From contig JASANE010003238.1 in assembly GCA_030248225.1 (NCBI GenBank), positions 1-36,397 on the forward strand: 36,397 nucleotides of DNA, in the 5' to 3' direction. The first letter of the stretch is position 1, and each line of letters starts with the position of its first letter. The notes beneath the pieces were generated by a model, which was not told where the DNA came from, searched no databases, and saw only the letters and a list, made by a program, of their open reading frames with translations. Source of the DNA: Trileptium ribeirensis. Lineage: Eukaryota > Nematoda > Enoplea > Enoplida > Thoracostomopsidae. Below are positions 22,067 through 31,990 of the stretch, one piece after another. Made by a program: the position numbers and the translations under genes.

Positions 22067-22380
22067 ATTGATAACGGGCACAATATTGATTACTGTCAAA
22101 GTATCGATAACTGGCAAAATATTGATGACTGGCGAAATATTTATAACTGGCAAAATATTTATAACTGGCAAAATACTGATAACTGGCAAAATATGGATAG
22201 CTGGCAAAATATGGATAGCTGGCAAAATATTGATAACTGGCAAAATATTTATAACTGGCAAAATATTTATAACTGGCAAAATATTTATAACTGGCAAAAT
22301 ACTGATAACTGGCAAAATATGGATAGCTGGCAAAATATTGATAACTGGCAAAATATTTATAACTGGCAAAATATTTATAG
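22067..22380. repeat. 18-bp minisatellite, about 17 units, with higher-order pattern
   Basis: The unit is about ATAACTGGCAAAATATTT. Seventeen units (306 bp) run from 22067, with a partial one after. Variants occur in the same order twice, as types read ID, IY, IY, (IY), TD, MD in one frame, so a block of six or seven units was itself duplicated. The first two units are most diverged. Because 18 is a multiple of three, three frames on both strands stay open, producing false ORFs of up to 174 codons. Confidence 0.9.
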
Positions 22381-22474
22381 TAACAATGGCATCAGGTTCG
22401 ATTTGAGACTTTTTCACAAGGTTTTGACGTCGAATTCCTGCAAAGCACACGCAACGGACCGGAACGGTCCTGTT

Positions 22475-22545
22475 AAATATGTAATAATAATTATAATAAT
22501 AATTATAAGCATTTATAATAGTTATAATAATAATTTGATCGAATC
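22475..22545. repeat. ATA/TAA microsatellite
   Basis: Irregular TAATAA and TTATAA units cover about 70 bp. No other feature. Confidence 0.8.
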
Positions 22546-23640
22546 CACAAAGAAGTTCTGAGCTGTTGGACCAGACGACGGCCACGAATCCATAAGGTCC
22601 TGCCGCTACACATTACTCGGTTTCATAATGCATTCAGCATCACGTACACTTTGAGAAAATGACTGACCAATGTACTATATGTATGTTTACAGGACGAAAG
22701 ACTTTCGAGCCTATTATAAACATGCTAAATACTGTAGAAAGAAAAGCTCCTCAATTTAGGATTATAAGGAGGAATGGACAAACGTAATGTTTTGCGGTAT
22801 GGTCTGTTTCCTTGGTGTTTCCTATGTTTTAATCAACAATTTACAACGTTGAAACTGACAAAAAGAAATATATTCTTGTCCGTAGTCTGGTATATTATTA
22901 TGCTCATTGGCGTACCCAAGTGGAAGGGAGAGCCTTATGAATCAAATTTCCGAATTTACACACATAGTGAGATTTATTAATCCTGAATTTGCCCCCTCAG
23001 ATATAAACTCTGAACCGGGTTTACCTAAAATGCAAACACACTGCAACACCCCTGGTGCTGCGTAGTACTGTTGCTGTTGATTGTAAAAGTTCACTATCTA
23101 GCCAAGTTCAGTTGTTGTCAATTATATGGTTCACTGTTTGCGTACTATTTAATCAGTAACGGAAAACTTCAGATATTTAGATATATTTTTGCTGGGTTCC
23201 AGGGTTGAGATTTCTTAGACTTAGACGCATGGGTGTTTATAAGGGTATGGGCTTACCACTCTTAAGCGTCTCACGTCCTATTTGATTCAAGCTAGAAGTA
23301 TGCCTTAGCACCGCGCAAAGGTACTGTAAAATTCTTGCGACTTTTTGCAATATTTGGGAAAAATTTTTGTTAGGTGTTTCTTTGTTTCGTTTATTAGTTT
23401 ACGAGTTAAACAAGTTGATTGCCCATTGATGAATCCCTCCTGGGTCCGAAGCTCGCAAACAGCCATACATGCCGCATTCGACCCAGTATTGATTTTACAT
23501 ACTGCCTTAGCGCCGGTTCGATCGACCAAGTGTCATTTATTTGTGATCTTGTGATTATTTTATCGGATGACATGCGTTTCAACCACGATGTTGACTAAGT
23601 TGATAAGCACACTAATCGCAGGATCGGTTTAATCTGTCGC
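22546..23640. other. Gene-free stretch
   Basis: I see no recognised gene, RNA or repeat pair. Two overlapping frames on opposite strands at 23305-23554 have no family match. The region directly to the right is retrotransposon 3' sequence, so its upstream part could be highly decayed element DNA. Confidence 0.4.
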
Positions 23641-24255
23641 TGTGTGAGATCCCGTTCGCCTGACGTCATCACCCCATTGGTAGAAGGTATACGTCCGGCA
23701 TGTGGTGGAATACTGCTCAATAATCCGGTCTCCTCAATACTCGACACTCAACAACCGCCTCAAAACCGTACAATGCCAGACGTAATTACCCCATTGTACA
23801 AGGCATACGTCCGCCCTATGCTGGAATATTGCTCAATAATCTGGTTTCCTCAATACTCGACACTCAACAACCGTCTCGAAATTGTGCAATGTCCGCGCTG
23901 AACCATGAATACATCGCTACCAACTGTTCATCTTTCTCATAGAGACGTCAAACTATAGACTTGGTCTACGCTCATAAGATCCTCTACAGTCTCATTATCC
24001 TGGAACCGGACAATCTGTTTTCTCTATCTCTCACGCGACACTTGCGCGGGAACAGTATGAAACTTGCTGTGCGATATGCACGAACCAACGTCCGAGCTCA
24101 TTCATTCAACTGGGTAGTGGTTCACTCTTGGAATTCACTCCCCAATAGCAATATCACTGCCAGCACTGTTTCCACATTGAATAGTCGATTGAGACGCACC
24201 TGTACTTACTGTCACTACGACATAGGGCGCTTAGTCCATAAGGTAATTCTATAAG
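23641..24255 (+). pseudogene. Non-LTR retrotransposon RT C-terminal remnant (CR1/jockey-like)
   Basis: The frame at 23776-23891 encodes ITPLYKAYVRPMLEYCSIIW and LNNRLEIVQ, the well-known region after the RT palm of LINE reverse transcriptases (LY...YVRP.LEY.S..W.P). Further on, 23961-24254 encodes VYAHKILYSL, then HLRGNSMKL, then VVVHSWNSLP, the standard C-terminal tail of the same proteins. A stop and frame change at about 23900 separate the two parts. Upstream RT motifs and endonuclease are absent, as expected for a 5'-truncated insertion. The first part is tandemly duplicated. It cannot encode an active enzyme. Confidence 0.82.
23659..23891 (+). repeat. 117-bp in-frame tandem duplication inside the LINE remnant
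   Basis: 23659-23775 and 23776-23891 are two adjacent copies of the same RT segment, about 85% identical by eye (GACGTCATCACCCCATTG against GACGTAATTACCCCATTG, and so on). The spacing of 117 bases keeps the reading frame. The first copy has lost the conserved residues; the second keeps them. Confidence 0.85.
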
Positions 24256-26630
24256 GAAATTCTATTATTAATTTACAAGTTACGCCATTGTTGTAGACTA
24301 TACTGTCTAGCTACTCAGCGTTACCTTTACTGACACCCTAGTTAATACACCAACATGTCGGAGTTAAACATTTATAGCGCCGTACTTAGCTATTTGGTTC
24401 AATGTAACATTTTATAGTGTTTTTTGAATGTATAGATTGTCGCATGTAGTGTTGTCCCATGAATTAAGCAAGGGGTTAGGCGCAAAATCACGAATTTTAT
24501 GTTTCAGTTTATTTTTATTTTTAGGTTCCGGAAGACCTAGCTAGTGGGAGTCTACCCCAATTTGGAACTTTGATTTTCGAGTTTCCCGTTTGAGTTTTTC
24601 CTGGTTTTAAGTTTTTGTTGTTAACATTAATTACAATTTAATTTTGTTAATTTAATTTAATTAATGTTAAATTGGATAATTCGTGTCAATTCAAATTTCT
24701 TTAGTTTAAGTTTTGGTCGATTATCTCGCATTTAGTGGCGTCAGTTTGTTTTATCTCACAGATTGGATTACGTTTATTGTATGGCGATATATTTGTTATA
24801 TTTGTTCTCGTCCTGTTTAGCGAATTACTCGAGGCTTTGGGACTATTTAATAGCTGTTAATGATAAAGTACGTTTTGTTTTCTGCCTCACATTGTGGATA
24901 CTGGTTTCATCGCTACTTGATCTTATGGTCGTGCCGTTATCTTGACACGGATTTCAAAGCTTTGAATAGCCTTAATGCGTTCATAGGCCTGCATTTCACA
25001 AGGACAGTTGGGTGCCAGCAGAGACAAGAAGCATCATAGCCCTTTGCGAAACCATAGGAACCTTACTAATTAGTAAATTTTCTTTCTTCCTAATTATTTT
25101 CATCATCCTTTCTTTTTACCTTTTCACCATTTTCCCCCAAAAAAAACACCTTTCTAAAATATGCCCAAAATATCCGTTTCCAAAATTTTATGCAACCTTC
25201 CCTTTCCCCTTTCCTCTCTTTTATTTCTGCTTACCCCTAGCCTTTCTTCTTTTTCTGGGTGGTTATCGGACTATCATTGTCGTGGGAGATTCCGAACTTG
25301 TCATCCATGCTGCCAACCAACCTGAATTCACTTGCCGAAACATTGCAATAATTTCATTTAATTTTGTTTGTTTTGTAGTTCTAGGGATGGGCAGGCACTC
25401 CCAGGGGTAGTAAATCCCATCCAGTTGGGTAACTCCCCGTGGGTGGCTGGCCGTCCCAGTAGCTTGGAACCCAAACACCCTGCCGTACACCCAAATTTCT
25501 GAATTAATTATTTTGTTACATATATATGCTACCTAGTTGTTACATAATTGTTGCGTGGCTTGTTATGAGAGAATGAGTCACTATGGTGTGTGGCTTTGTA
25601 TTGGGGGCTTATTGTCATGTAGTTTCCCAAAATTTTATTTTCAATTTTCATTGCTTTATTCCCTTCACTCGCTACCCCATTTTCTCAAAATTTTGAAATT
25701 TTCAATCAATAACAAGTTTAACTCAACCAATCTTCGAACTAAATTTCGCTTCATTCGGAATTGAGTGTCGTACAGTATAGCCGTGTACCATCAGGGTTAT
25801 CGTAATGTATATATATATCTTCGTATAGTTGTTCGTATAGTCACGATTTCCTTTTGCTTTGAGCATTCAGTATTCGCATTCGAATAGCGACTGCGACGAC
25901 GGCATGCGGATTAATAATAAGTGGCGGTATTATGTTAGACGAATAGCTGCAGCGCGAATTTTGTCGTTTCCAGCATCAGATAACCTCGCCTGCAAGAGCA
26001 CAATATCCGATCGTCGTACTTCCAGTTGCTTAAGATTTCGGTAGAACCCGATTTTCGGAATATCGCAAGTCGTTGACTACATTGCCGTTTGGTCCCATCT
26101 GGAATCAAAACATCTTACGGTACAAATATTTTAAGTCTACAATGACGGAGTGATGGAGGTGCGGTAATTGTTTTGTTATGGGTATGCGGTACGTTTTGTG
26201 TGGTCGAGTTCATTTCATGGCAAGTTGGTTTCGCGTCTTAGTTGCCGGCTATTACCGACGTATGGGATGGACGGCCAGACGTGTCAGGTTAGCGTTTAGT
26301 CAAAATATAAGGTCGTAGCGTTCTAGGGTCTATGTTCATGGTGCGTATTCCTGGTTAAGTCGAAGGTCGGACATTGTTACGTAGTATTGGCACCCCAACC
26401 TAACGCTGCAAACATCGTTCCCACCATAACAACACAATTAGCAGGCTACTGAATATTTTTTCTGTCATTTTGTGATTTGTATTTTGCTATTGAGTACAAC
26501 CGAGCGATCATTTGGCGGTTACTGCACTGTTAAAGCCACAGCATAATATCAAAAGGCACATACAGAGCGGCATGACATAGAGCGTAGGCTAGTACCGCTT
26601 AGTGCATCGGCATCGCGGTTCAGAGTACTT
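24256..26630. other. Gene-free AT-rich stretch
   Basis: No protein family, RNA gene or repeat pair is seen. Pyrimidine-rich simple DNA occurs at 25080-25250 and 25620-25710. Open frames such as 25012-25410 follow that T-rich composition. Confidence 0.45.
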
Positions 26631-26740
26631 GTCACAATAACGACGCAAAACTCAAACTCAAACTATCCATTCGCAGCCACCAGATCCCCAGTTTGAGGTG
26701 GATGTAGCGCCGATCTTGTTTCAGAATCGTCGGTTGACAA

Positions 26741-27050
26741 TCAGTCAGCAGACGTTGCCGTCGTTGACGCTTGTGACGGTTCGACACAATCATTTTCAGA
26801 AGCATTACTTCGGATCTGGTCTTTAATTCCAGCCAGCTCATTCCGCATCCTCAGTACTTCATCGAAAAGCGTAGGAATAGATGCTTTGCATTCAGAACAC
26901 TGGAATGTATCGCCATTATTCGGATCAAGTAATTGTCTTGCCCGAGATAGAGATACTTTTGCACAGCTAAGGTCGAGATATGACTTGCAAACGAGACAAA
27001 CAAGAGTGACGTCCATGGAAACAATTGCCGCATTTCATTTTAACAAATGT
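26741..27050 (-). pseudogene. PHD-like zinc-finger ORF1 remnant of a retroelement
   Basis: On the minus strand an ATG near 27035 starts MKCGNC in one frame. After a one-base shift near 27010-27020, the frame starting at 27016 gives LVCLVCKSYLDLSCAKVSL and FQCSECKASI, so the finger has paired C-x2-C motifs with a Cys/His-containing middle. A short amphipathic stretch (LFDEVLRMRNELAGIKDQI) suitable for a coiled coil follows, then a Ser/Thr-rich end. PHD-like finger plus coiled coil is the layout of ORF1 proteins in several insect and other invertebrate non-LTR elements. No RT lies next to it on this strand, so it may be an isolated fragment. The assignment to a retroelement is an inference. Confidence 0.5.
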
Positions 27051-27890
27051 AAAATAAGATACGTGTATCAATATAAACCCTGAATAAAAGTGAGTTAATT
27101 AGACGGATAGACGTCTCGAAGTACAGGTAAACGCCCCGGCATCTATTATAACATTTTTTATGTTTTGTTTTGAGGAATTAAACTTTAGTAAAATATTAAC
27201 TCGAGTATACTGGTCATCGAGCAGCTAACCGAGTCATAGAACGTTTGGATTTATTCGAGACCACGGTCAGAAACCGCATGTTCACTGTTTTGACACGATT
27301 TTAGCTACGTATAACCGCAGAATCGCTTGAAATCACGGGCCGACATACCAAAGCAGTAAGGAATAGGACAGCACGTAGTATCAGCGGGAACAAGTAGGAA
27401 TCAGAATCAAGAATTGGAACAAGAATCAGCGGGAGTACGTGTTGTTCCTTAACAGTACTGGCCATTAGTATTGCCGACGCATAACAACTAGGATTAGGGT
27501 GCTGTGCTGGTAACAAGTGCTATACGTTATATTAGTACTATACAGTCCGTTGTAATACAGCTACACGTGCTACCACCGGATGAGCTAGCTTGCCTCAGTT
27601 TGACCACGAATAAGCCCCATCGCCGAAAGCACGGTTGATAACTGACGGAATCTTAACTTAGTACTGGTGGCCAAGGTAGTAAAGTACAGAACCAGAATAA
27701 CATAACACATGGTGGTCATGAAGAGGCCAAGGATCCTGAGGTAACCATGTGTTCGACGATTTTAATATTTTTAACACCGCTATTGGACATCCGCGTTACC
27801 AGCACGGGCATAGTAATAGAATCTGGTTCGTCAATAAATGTTATTTCCGAAGTATATATCATTTAAGCGGAGTGTGGGTCGCTCAGCCAA
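27051..27890. other. Gene-free stretch
   Basis: Nothing recognised. An AATAAA at about 27833 and a change of composition before the ATG at 27891 may mark the leader of the next ORF, but this is weak. Confidence 0.4.
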
Positions 27891-28392
27891 ATGACAAAAT
27901 TTTATAACGTACTAAGAGATGGTGCAAACAGACTTAATAACAAGGCTAAAATACGGGGACGACAGCCACAGTCGGGTATGGGTTATACAGATATTAGTAG
28001 AGAAGTAACGGTTACGGGATCTTTACTACCGCTGGAGGAACAAATGTTGCGACTGCACAATCAGATTGATACACAATTGGCAACTGTGCACACGGGTACA
28101 CAGGAGCAATTTAATACCTTACGACAAAGTACGAAATATCAGGCCGAACAGCTGAATACTATGTATAGAGCGGAACTGGAAGGCCCAACCTGAGCGTTTG
28201 GATACCATTAAGCGTAGCAGTAAAATTCTGGAAGAACGGATCCAGAAAGACTTAAATTTCATAAACAAAGCCAGCAGGGATTTGCTAAGATGTGAGATTA
28301 AGCTGACGAGTTTATCGAAAAATAGTGAATCTGCAGCAAAAGGTTCAAGCATACAGGTTCGGACCTTTGGTTACCCCGATCTTGCTAGTTAA
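27891..28392 (+). pseudogene. Unassigned coiled-coil ORF in two frames
   Basis: An ATG at 27891 opens 100 codons ending at 28193. A second frame, open from about 28156 to 28392, continues the same style of sequence after a one-base shift near 28180. The first part has a basic N-terminus and then long helical, Gln/Leu-rich segments (EEQMLRLHNQIDTQLATVH, then TLRQSTKYQAEQLNTMYR). The second continues with KRSSKILEERIQKDLNFINK. No enzyme motif is present. It could be the N-terminal, coiled-coil part of a gag-like or structural protein of a mobile element. I do not recognise the family. Confidence 0.4.
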
Positions 28393-28619
28393 ACCTAGAT
28401 AAAGGCCAGTCATAGATTTTGTAAGGACGACCATTTTTGGTGTCACTTCAAAATACCTAAGTGGATTCCCTATTGCTAGAAATGTGGACCCAAATATTGT
28501 TGGAATCCACCCAAGTTCTCAACTAGGAGCAGCTGGCTTATGCACAAGCACTTCCTAACCACTGTCTTTTGCATCGCAGCTAATGCTCAAGTCTGCTCCC
28601 AATTTCTATTTCTCTATGG

Positions 28620-28955
28620 CGTTAAATGTAATACGGAAACTCGCACATATTTCTCTTTAGGGTCTCGTTTTCATTTTACTGTCATCTATAAAACAGTCCA
28701 CGGCCTGGTGGATCTTTGTTAAAACTTTTGTGCCTGATGAACAAAGAGACCAATTGCGCGGTCCCGAGATAAACCTAATCAAATATCGTGTTAAGCGAAA
28801 CTATAAGTTACATAGATTATTGCGCTTCATGTCGTTACCCTTCGGAACGCTCTGCCACCGCTCTAAAAATTTTCAAACAACGTTTTCACGCCTAGGGAAC
28901 AGTCAAGGCGGGCTCACACGTAAAACTGAAACTTTGAAAGCATTGTTTGCATTTT
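28620..28955 (+). pseudogene. Second non-LTR retrotransposon 3' remnant, weak
   Basis: Around 28665-28722 the frame reads HFTVIYKTVHGLVDL. After a stop and frame change, 28730-28870 reads DQLRGPEINLIKYRV and then a run ending near LPFGTLCHRSKNF. The order YK..HGL, LRG....L.K.R, then a W/LP region is that of LINE RT C-terminal tails, as in the better copy at 23961-24254. The match is partial and the sequence is heavily decayed. Confidence 0.45.
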
Positions 28956-28959
28956 GATG

Positions 28960-29795
28960 AATATGAACGCTTGAACACTGTTCAATCAAATCTTTTGTAA
29001 CGCAGTGCCTCAACCATTCGGGAACAAGAAATATACAGAACTTTAAGAATTTGAACTCAGATTTAGAAGCATGGTGATTTTGTCATATTTGTACGTTACA
29101 AATCATAGTAAAACATTGACCAGATTTTGATCTCAGAATTTGAGCAAAAATTTGACATGTAATCACGTTATTAGTCACCGGATCTGTCCGCCGCCCACCT
29201 TTTAGTAGGGGTTTGCAGAATATTAAATGTCACCAAATACAGCGTATTCGAATTTCAATATTCGGATGAACATTGAATATATAATTGATATATATTATTG
29301 ATATTTTATGTATATATTATATATATGCTATTTACTCTTTTCCGCTGTGTTTGGTTCAAAATATTAAATAAACGAATCGATGAAAAAGTGCGAACGTGTG
29401 TTTTTGCTGAGTGAACGTTATTTTTTGCTACGTTTAATTCAGCGCCTAATGGGGTAGCTATATTTTTGATTTTTTTTTATATCCTTGTTTATAATAGAGC
29501 CAATTCCACGACTAGGGTTGCTAATGTGAATATTGTGACAATGCTAAATCGTGGTATTCGGATAGTTTTAACTACGAAAGAAATATGACATTCACCTCTC
29601 TCCCAATGTTAATGATTCCCACCTCCACTGCATAAGCTGACTTTGTAAAATATGTAAACTAATACATAATTGTTAGAGAAAAATTCTAATGATCTACCCT
29701 GTTGTCGATAAATGTCCCAAACACGAGTGTTCTGATCTAGGGAAGTCTATTTTAACCTACTATTTTATAAATCATAATATCTGTTAACCATAAAG
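28960..29795. other. Gene-free AT-rich stretch left of the Polinton
   Basis: A TATATA block lies at 29270-29335, and otherwise I see only AT-rich unique DNA. No gene or repeat pair found. Confidence 0.45.
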
Positions 29796-29799
29796 CTTA

Positions 29800-30100
29800 A
29801 AACTATGACTGATTCGTGCAAAACTATATATATATATACGTTCTGACTAACTAAAATTATGACTATTCAGTGCAAAACCAAACAAATTACCAAACCACAA
29901 CGGTGCAAAATCGTAAACGATTTTATAAGTCGTAACATGTATTAACTATAACTCCTAGTATTGGTGGTTCGCTCAAAACGAAACAAATCAGCAAACCTGA
30001 CCGATAAAAGATCGCTAGCGATCTGGCGTTCTGGGACAAATTTCGACAAGTTGGCAACTTGCCAATTATGACTAATCAGCAGTGATTCGATTAAAGCGCT
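29800..30100. repeat. Degenerate direct repeats with embedded palindromes left of the NADAR gene
   Basis: Two units about 100 bp apart match over roughly 50 bases: 29870-29921 (CAAAACCAAACAAATTACC...) and 29970-30022 (CAAAACGAAACAAATCAGC...). Each ends in a palindrome: AAAATCGTAAACGATTTT at 29907-29924 and the perfect 16-bp AGATCGCTAGCGATCT at 30009-30024. TATGACT words at about 29804, 29858 and 30067 mark a further shared piece (TATGACTnnnnnGTGCAAAAC for the first two). CAAGTT-GGC-AACTTG at 30048-30062 is another hairpin. Such clustered iterons and palindromes could be protein-binding or origin-like sites at the element's left end. Confidence 0.6.
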
Positions 30101-30160
30101 GATCGATAAGTTGTTTTTCAGCAAATGTTATGCTTCCTGAATGGCAGACAATTTAAAACC

Positions 30161-30167
30161 TATATAA
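30161..30167 (+). promoter_or_regulatory. TATA box of the NADAR gene
   Basis: TATATAA begins 43 bases before the ATG at 30204, a spacing that fits a start site about 30 bases downstream and a very short leader. Similar TATA-ATG spacings recur in the Polinton genes to the right. Confidence 0.6.
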
Positions 30168-30203
30168 ACTCACATACAGAGTACAACTACATTAGTAACA
30201 ATA

Positions 30204-30954
30204 ATGACAACAGAAAGCAAGGCTCCGGGTGAACTAAATTTCCCACCAGAGCGTTATATTATCAGCGCCGACGATGAAAATGGCGTGCTTGTTCTCTTTA
30301 GTAGTGGTTGGAGTTGTTTCTCAAATTTTCGAGCAGCGCCAATTAAAGTTGACGGTGTCAGATTCAGGAGTGTGCAGCAGTATGTTGAAGCTCAGAAAGC
30401 TCTCTATATCAACCGCGTGGATTTATACAATGTCATCAAGCAGACATATTCGCCGAGAATATGTTTCGAAATAATGCACAACGTTGCGCAGCAAGTTCCG
30501 GAAACCTGGAACGAAGTCATGCTCGGACGCCTTAAGAAAGCACTGATTGCAAAATTCAAGCAGCACGCTGAGATGAAAAAATACCTACTTGATACAGAAG
30601 ACGCTCAGCTCGTTTTTGCAACTTCATTCGATACATATCTTGGCAACGGGCTAGATATGCTTAATCCAGATTCCGGGCATCCAATCAAGGTGTGATTTTA
30701 TCTCATATGTATTTCACTACCAACAGTACATAACATTGTTTCTTCTATACAATTTAAGTCGTTTTTATATCACTTATTTCTGTTTAATACTATATATGCA
30801 ATTATTACTATATACTCTATAATTATTTCAGTACCCTGGCAAAAACTTACTTGGCAAAACGTTACAAGCAGTGCGAGACGAATTATCGCCCAAGAAAACT
30901 AATTCAAAGCAACCGGCTATACCAGAGTCAGAAATTACAGATGATGACATATAG
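30204..30954 (+). CDS. NADAR-domain protein (YbiA-like), two exons
   Basis: Exon 1 is 30204-30689 and exon 2 is 30832-30951 plus the TAG stop. The 142-bp intron has GTGTGA at its start and TTATTTCAG at its end and keeps phase 0; the total is 202 residues. The domain covers residues 25-180: SCFSNFRAAPIKVDG, RSVQQYVEAQKA (about 56-67), W-N-E-V-M, KFKQHAEMKKYLLDTEDAQLV, SFDTYLGNGLD, and in exon 2 GKNLLGKTLQAVRDEL, which is the expected family C-terminus and confirms the splice. NADAR proteins act on ADP-ribose or riboflavin-pathway N-glycosidic compounds, and some remove ADP-ribose from nucleobases. The family's V-E-x-Y Glu is Gln here. The tail is acidic and unstructured. The gene is intact, on the Polinton strand and 41 bases before the integrase ORF, so I infer it is element cargo; a host gene is the alternative. 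Confidence 0.85.
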
Positions 30955-30995
30955 TGATAGATGACTACTATGCGTTTGGTTTCTAATTTCGCGTT

Positions 30996-31945
30996 ATGAC
31001 AATAAATGGTGTGGATAAAGAATTGTCAAAACTGTTTTATACCCCATCAGCAGAAGGATCATTTTCTTCGGCTGAAAAATTATGGAAAGCGGCAAGAAAT
31101 AAAAGTATTGATGTCAATTTGCGTGGTGTAAGAAAATGGCTCAGCAGTCAAGGCATATACCAACTTCATAGGATACCAAGAAAGCGTTGGATAACTCAAA
31201 AAGTTAATGTATGTAATGTGCACGACCAGTGGATTTAGATTTGATGTATGTTACCAAAGTGCAGAGCAAAAATGATGGAATTCGTTATATTTTAGTTGCC
31301 GTTGATATCTTTAGTCGAAAAGCTTTTGTCGAACCTTTGCGCAGAAAAACTGCCATTGTAGTATCCGATGCATTTAAGCGCATCGTCACACGTGCTGGCA
31401 TATCGCCTCGAGTGGTACGAACAGATTATGGTACAGAATTTAAGGCAGAGTTTGAGAAGACACTCATGCATCTAAATGTTAAACATTTTTGGGCCAACAA
31501 TGTTTACAAAGCAAATTATGCTGAAAGATTTATTAGAACCCTAAGAGGAAAGATTCTGAAATATCTCTCGGCCAACTCTACACAACGTTATATTGATGTT
31601 TTGCAAGATTTGATCACATCATACAATTCTACTGTTCATAGAGGTATTGGTGTTTCTCCGAAAAGTGTGAATTACAAAACTAAAATACCGAACAAATATC
31701 CTGAAATCGAGACTAAGGCGAGTAAAAGATCGTTCAAGTTCCAGCTCGGGGATATAGTTAGGGTTTTCAATCAAAAGTCAGATAGTTTTACCAAAGGGAG
31801 CGAAAAACGATGGACAACCGAATTATATGAAATTGTGTTCGGTCAAACGGGAAATCCGCCGGTTTATAAATTACAAGATATGCTTGGTGAAAACTTGAAC
31901 GGTAAATATTATGAACAAGAGCTGCAAAAAGTTCGTTGCGTTTGA
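30996..31945 (+). pseudogene. Polinton retroviral-type integrase, split by one frameshift
   Basis: 30996-31238 encodes the N-terminal part with the Polinton signature GVRKWLSSQGIYQLHR and ends just after HDQW. The catalytic core continues in another frame from about 31229 (it has no own ATG there) to 31945: DLDLMYV, YILVAVDIFSRKAFVEPL, the second Asp in RTDYGTEF, and the Glu in NYAERFIRTLRG 33 residues later, giving a complete D-D-E set. The C-terminus has YKLQDMLGENLNG and YYEQELQKV, typical of this family. The enzyme would join element ends to host DNA. The break lies within about 31222-31236. A real mutation or an assembly indel would look the same. Confidence 0.93.
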
Positions 31946-31946
31946 T

Positions 31947-31954
31947 TATAAAAG
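31947..31954 (+). promoter_or_regulatory. TATA box before the Cys/His gene
   Basis: TATAAAAG starts two bases after the integrase stop codon (31943-31945) and 44 bases before the ATG at 31991, so the next gene seems to have its own promoter. Confidence 0.6.
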
Positions 31955-31990
31955 AATCGGTAATCCACTCAACTGCTTAGTATAGTCGTA

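Noticed and set aside
22067..22380. Possible CRISPR-like array
   Set aside because: The units are contiguous 18-mers without unique spacers, in a eukaryotic context. It is a minisatellite.
22029..22585. Three overlapping ORFs of 125-174 codons on both strands
   Set aside because: They are produced by the 18-bp minisatellite, whose unit length keeps three frames open. No conserved domain.
25012..25410. Plus-strand ORF of 132 codons with apparent membrane segments
   Set aside because: Phe/Leu-rich because of a pyrimidine-rich stretch. No family match.
29942..30124. Minus-strand ORF of 60 codons left of the NADAR gene
   Set aside because: It lies in the palindrome-rich repeat region and matches nothing. 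It is more likely a by-product of the repeats.
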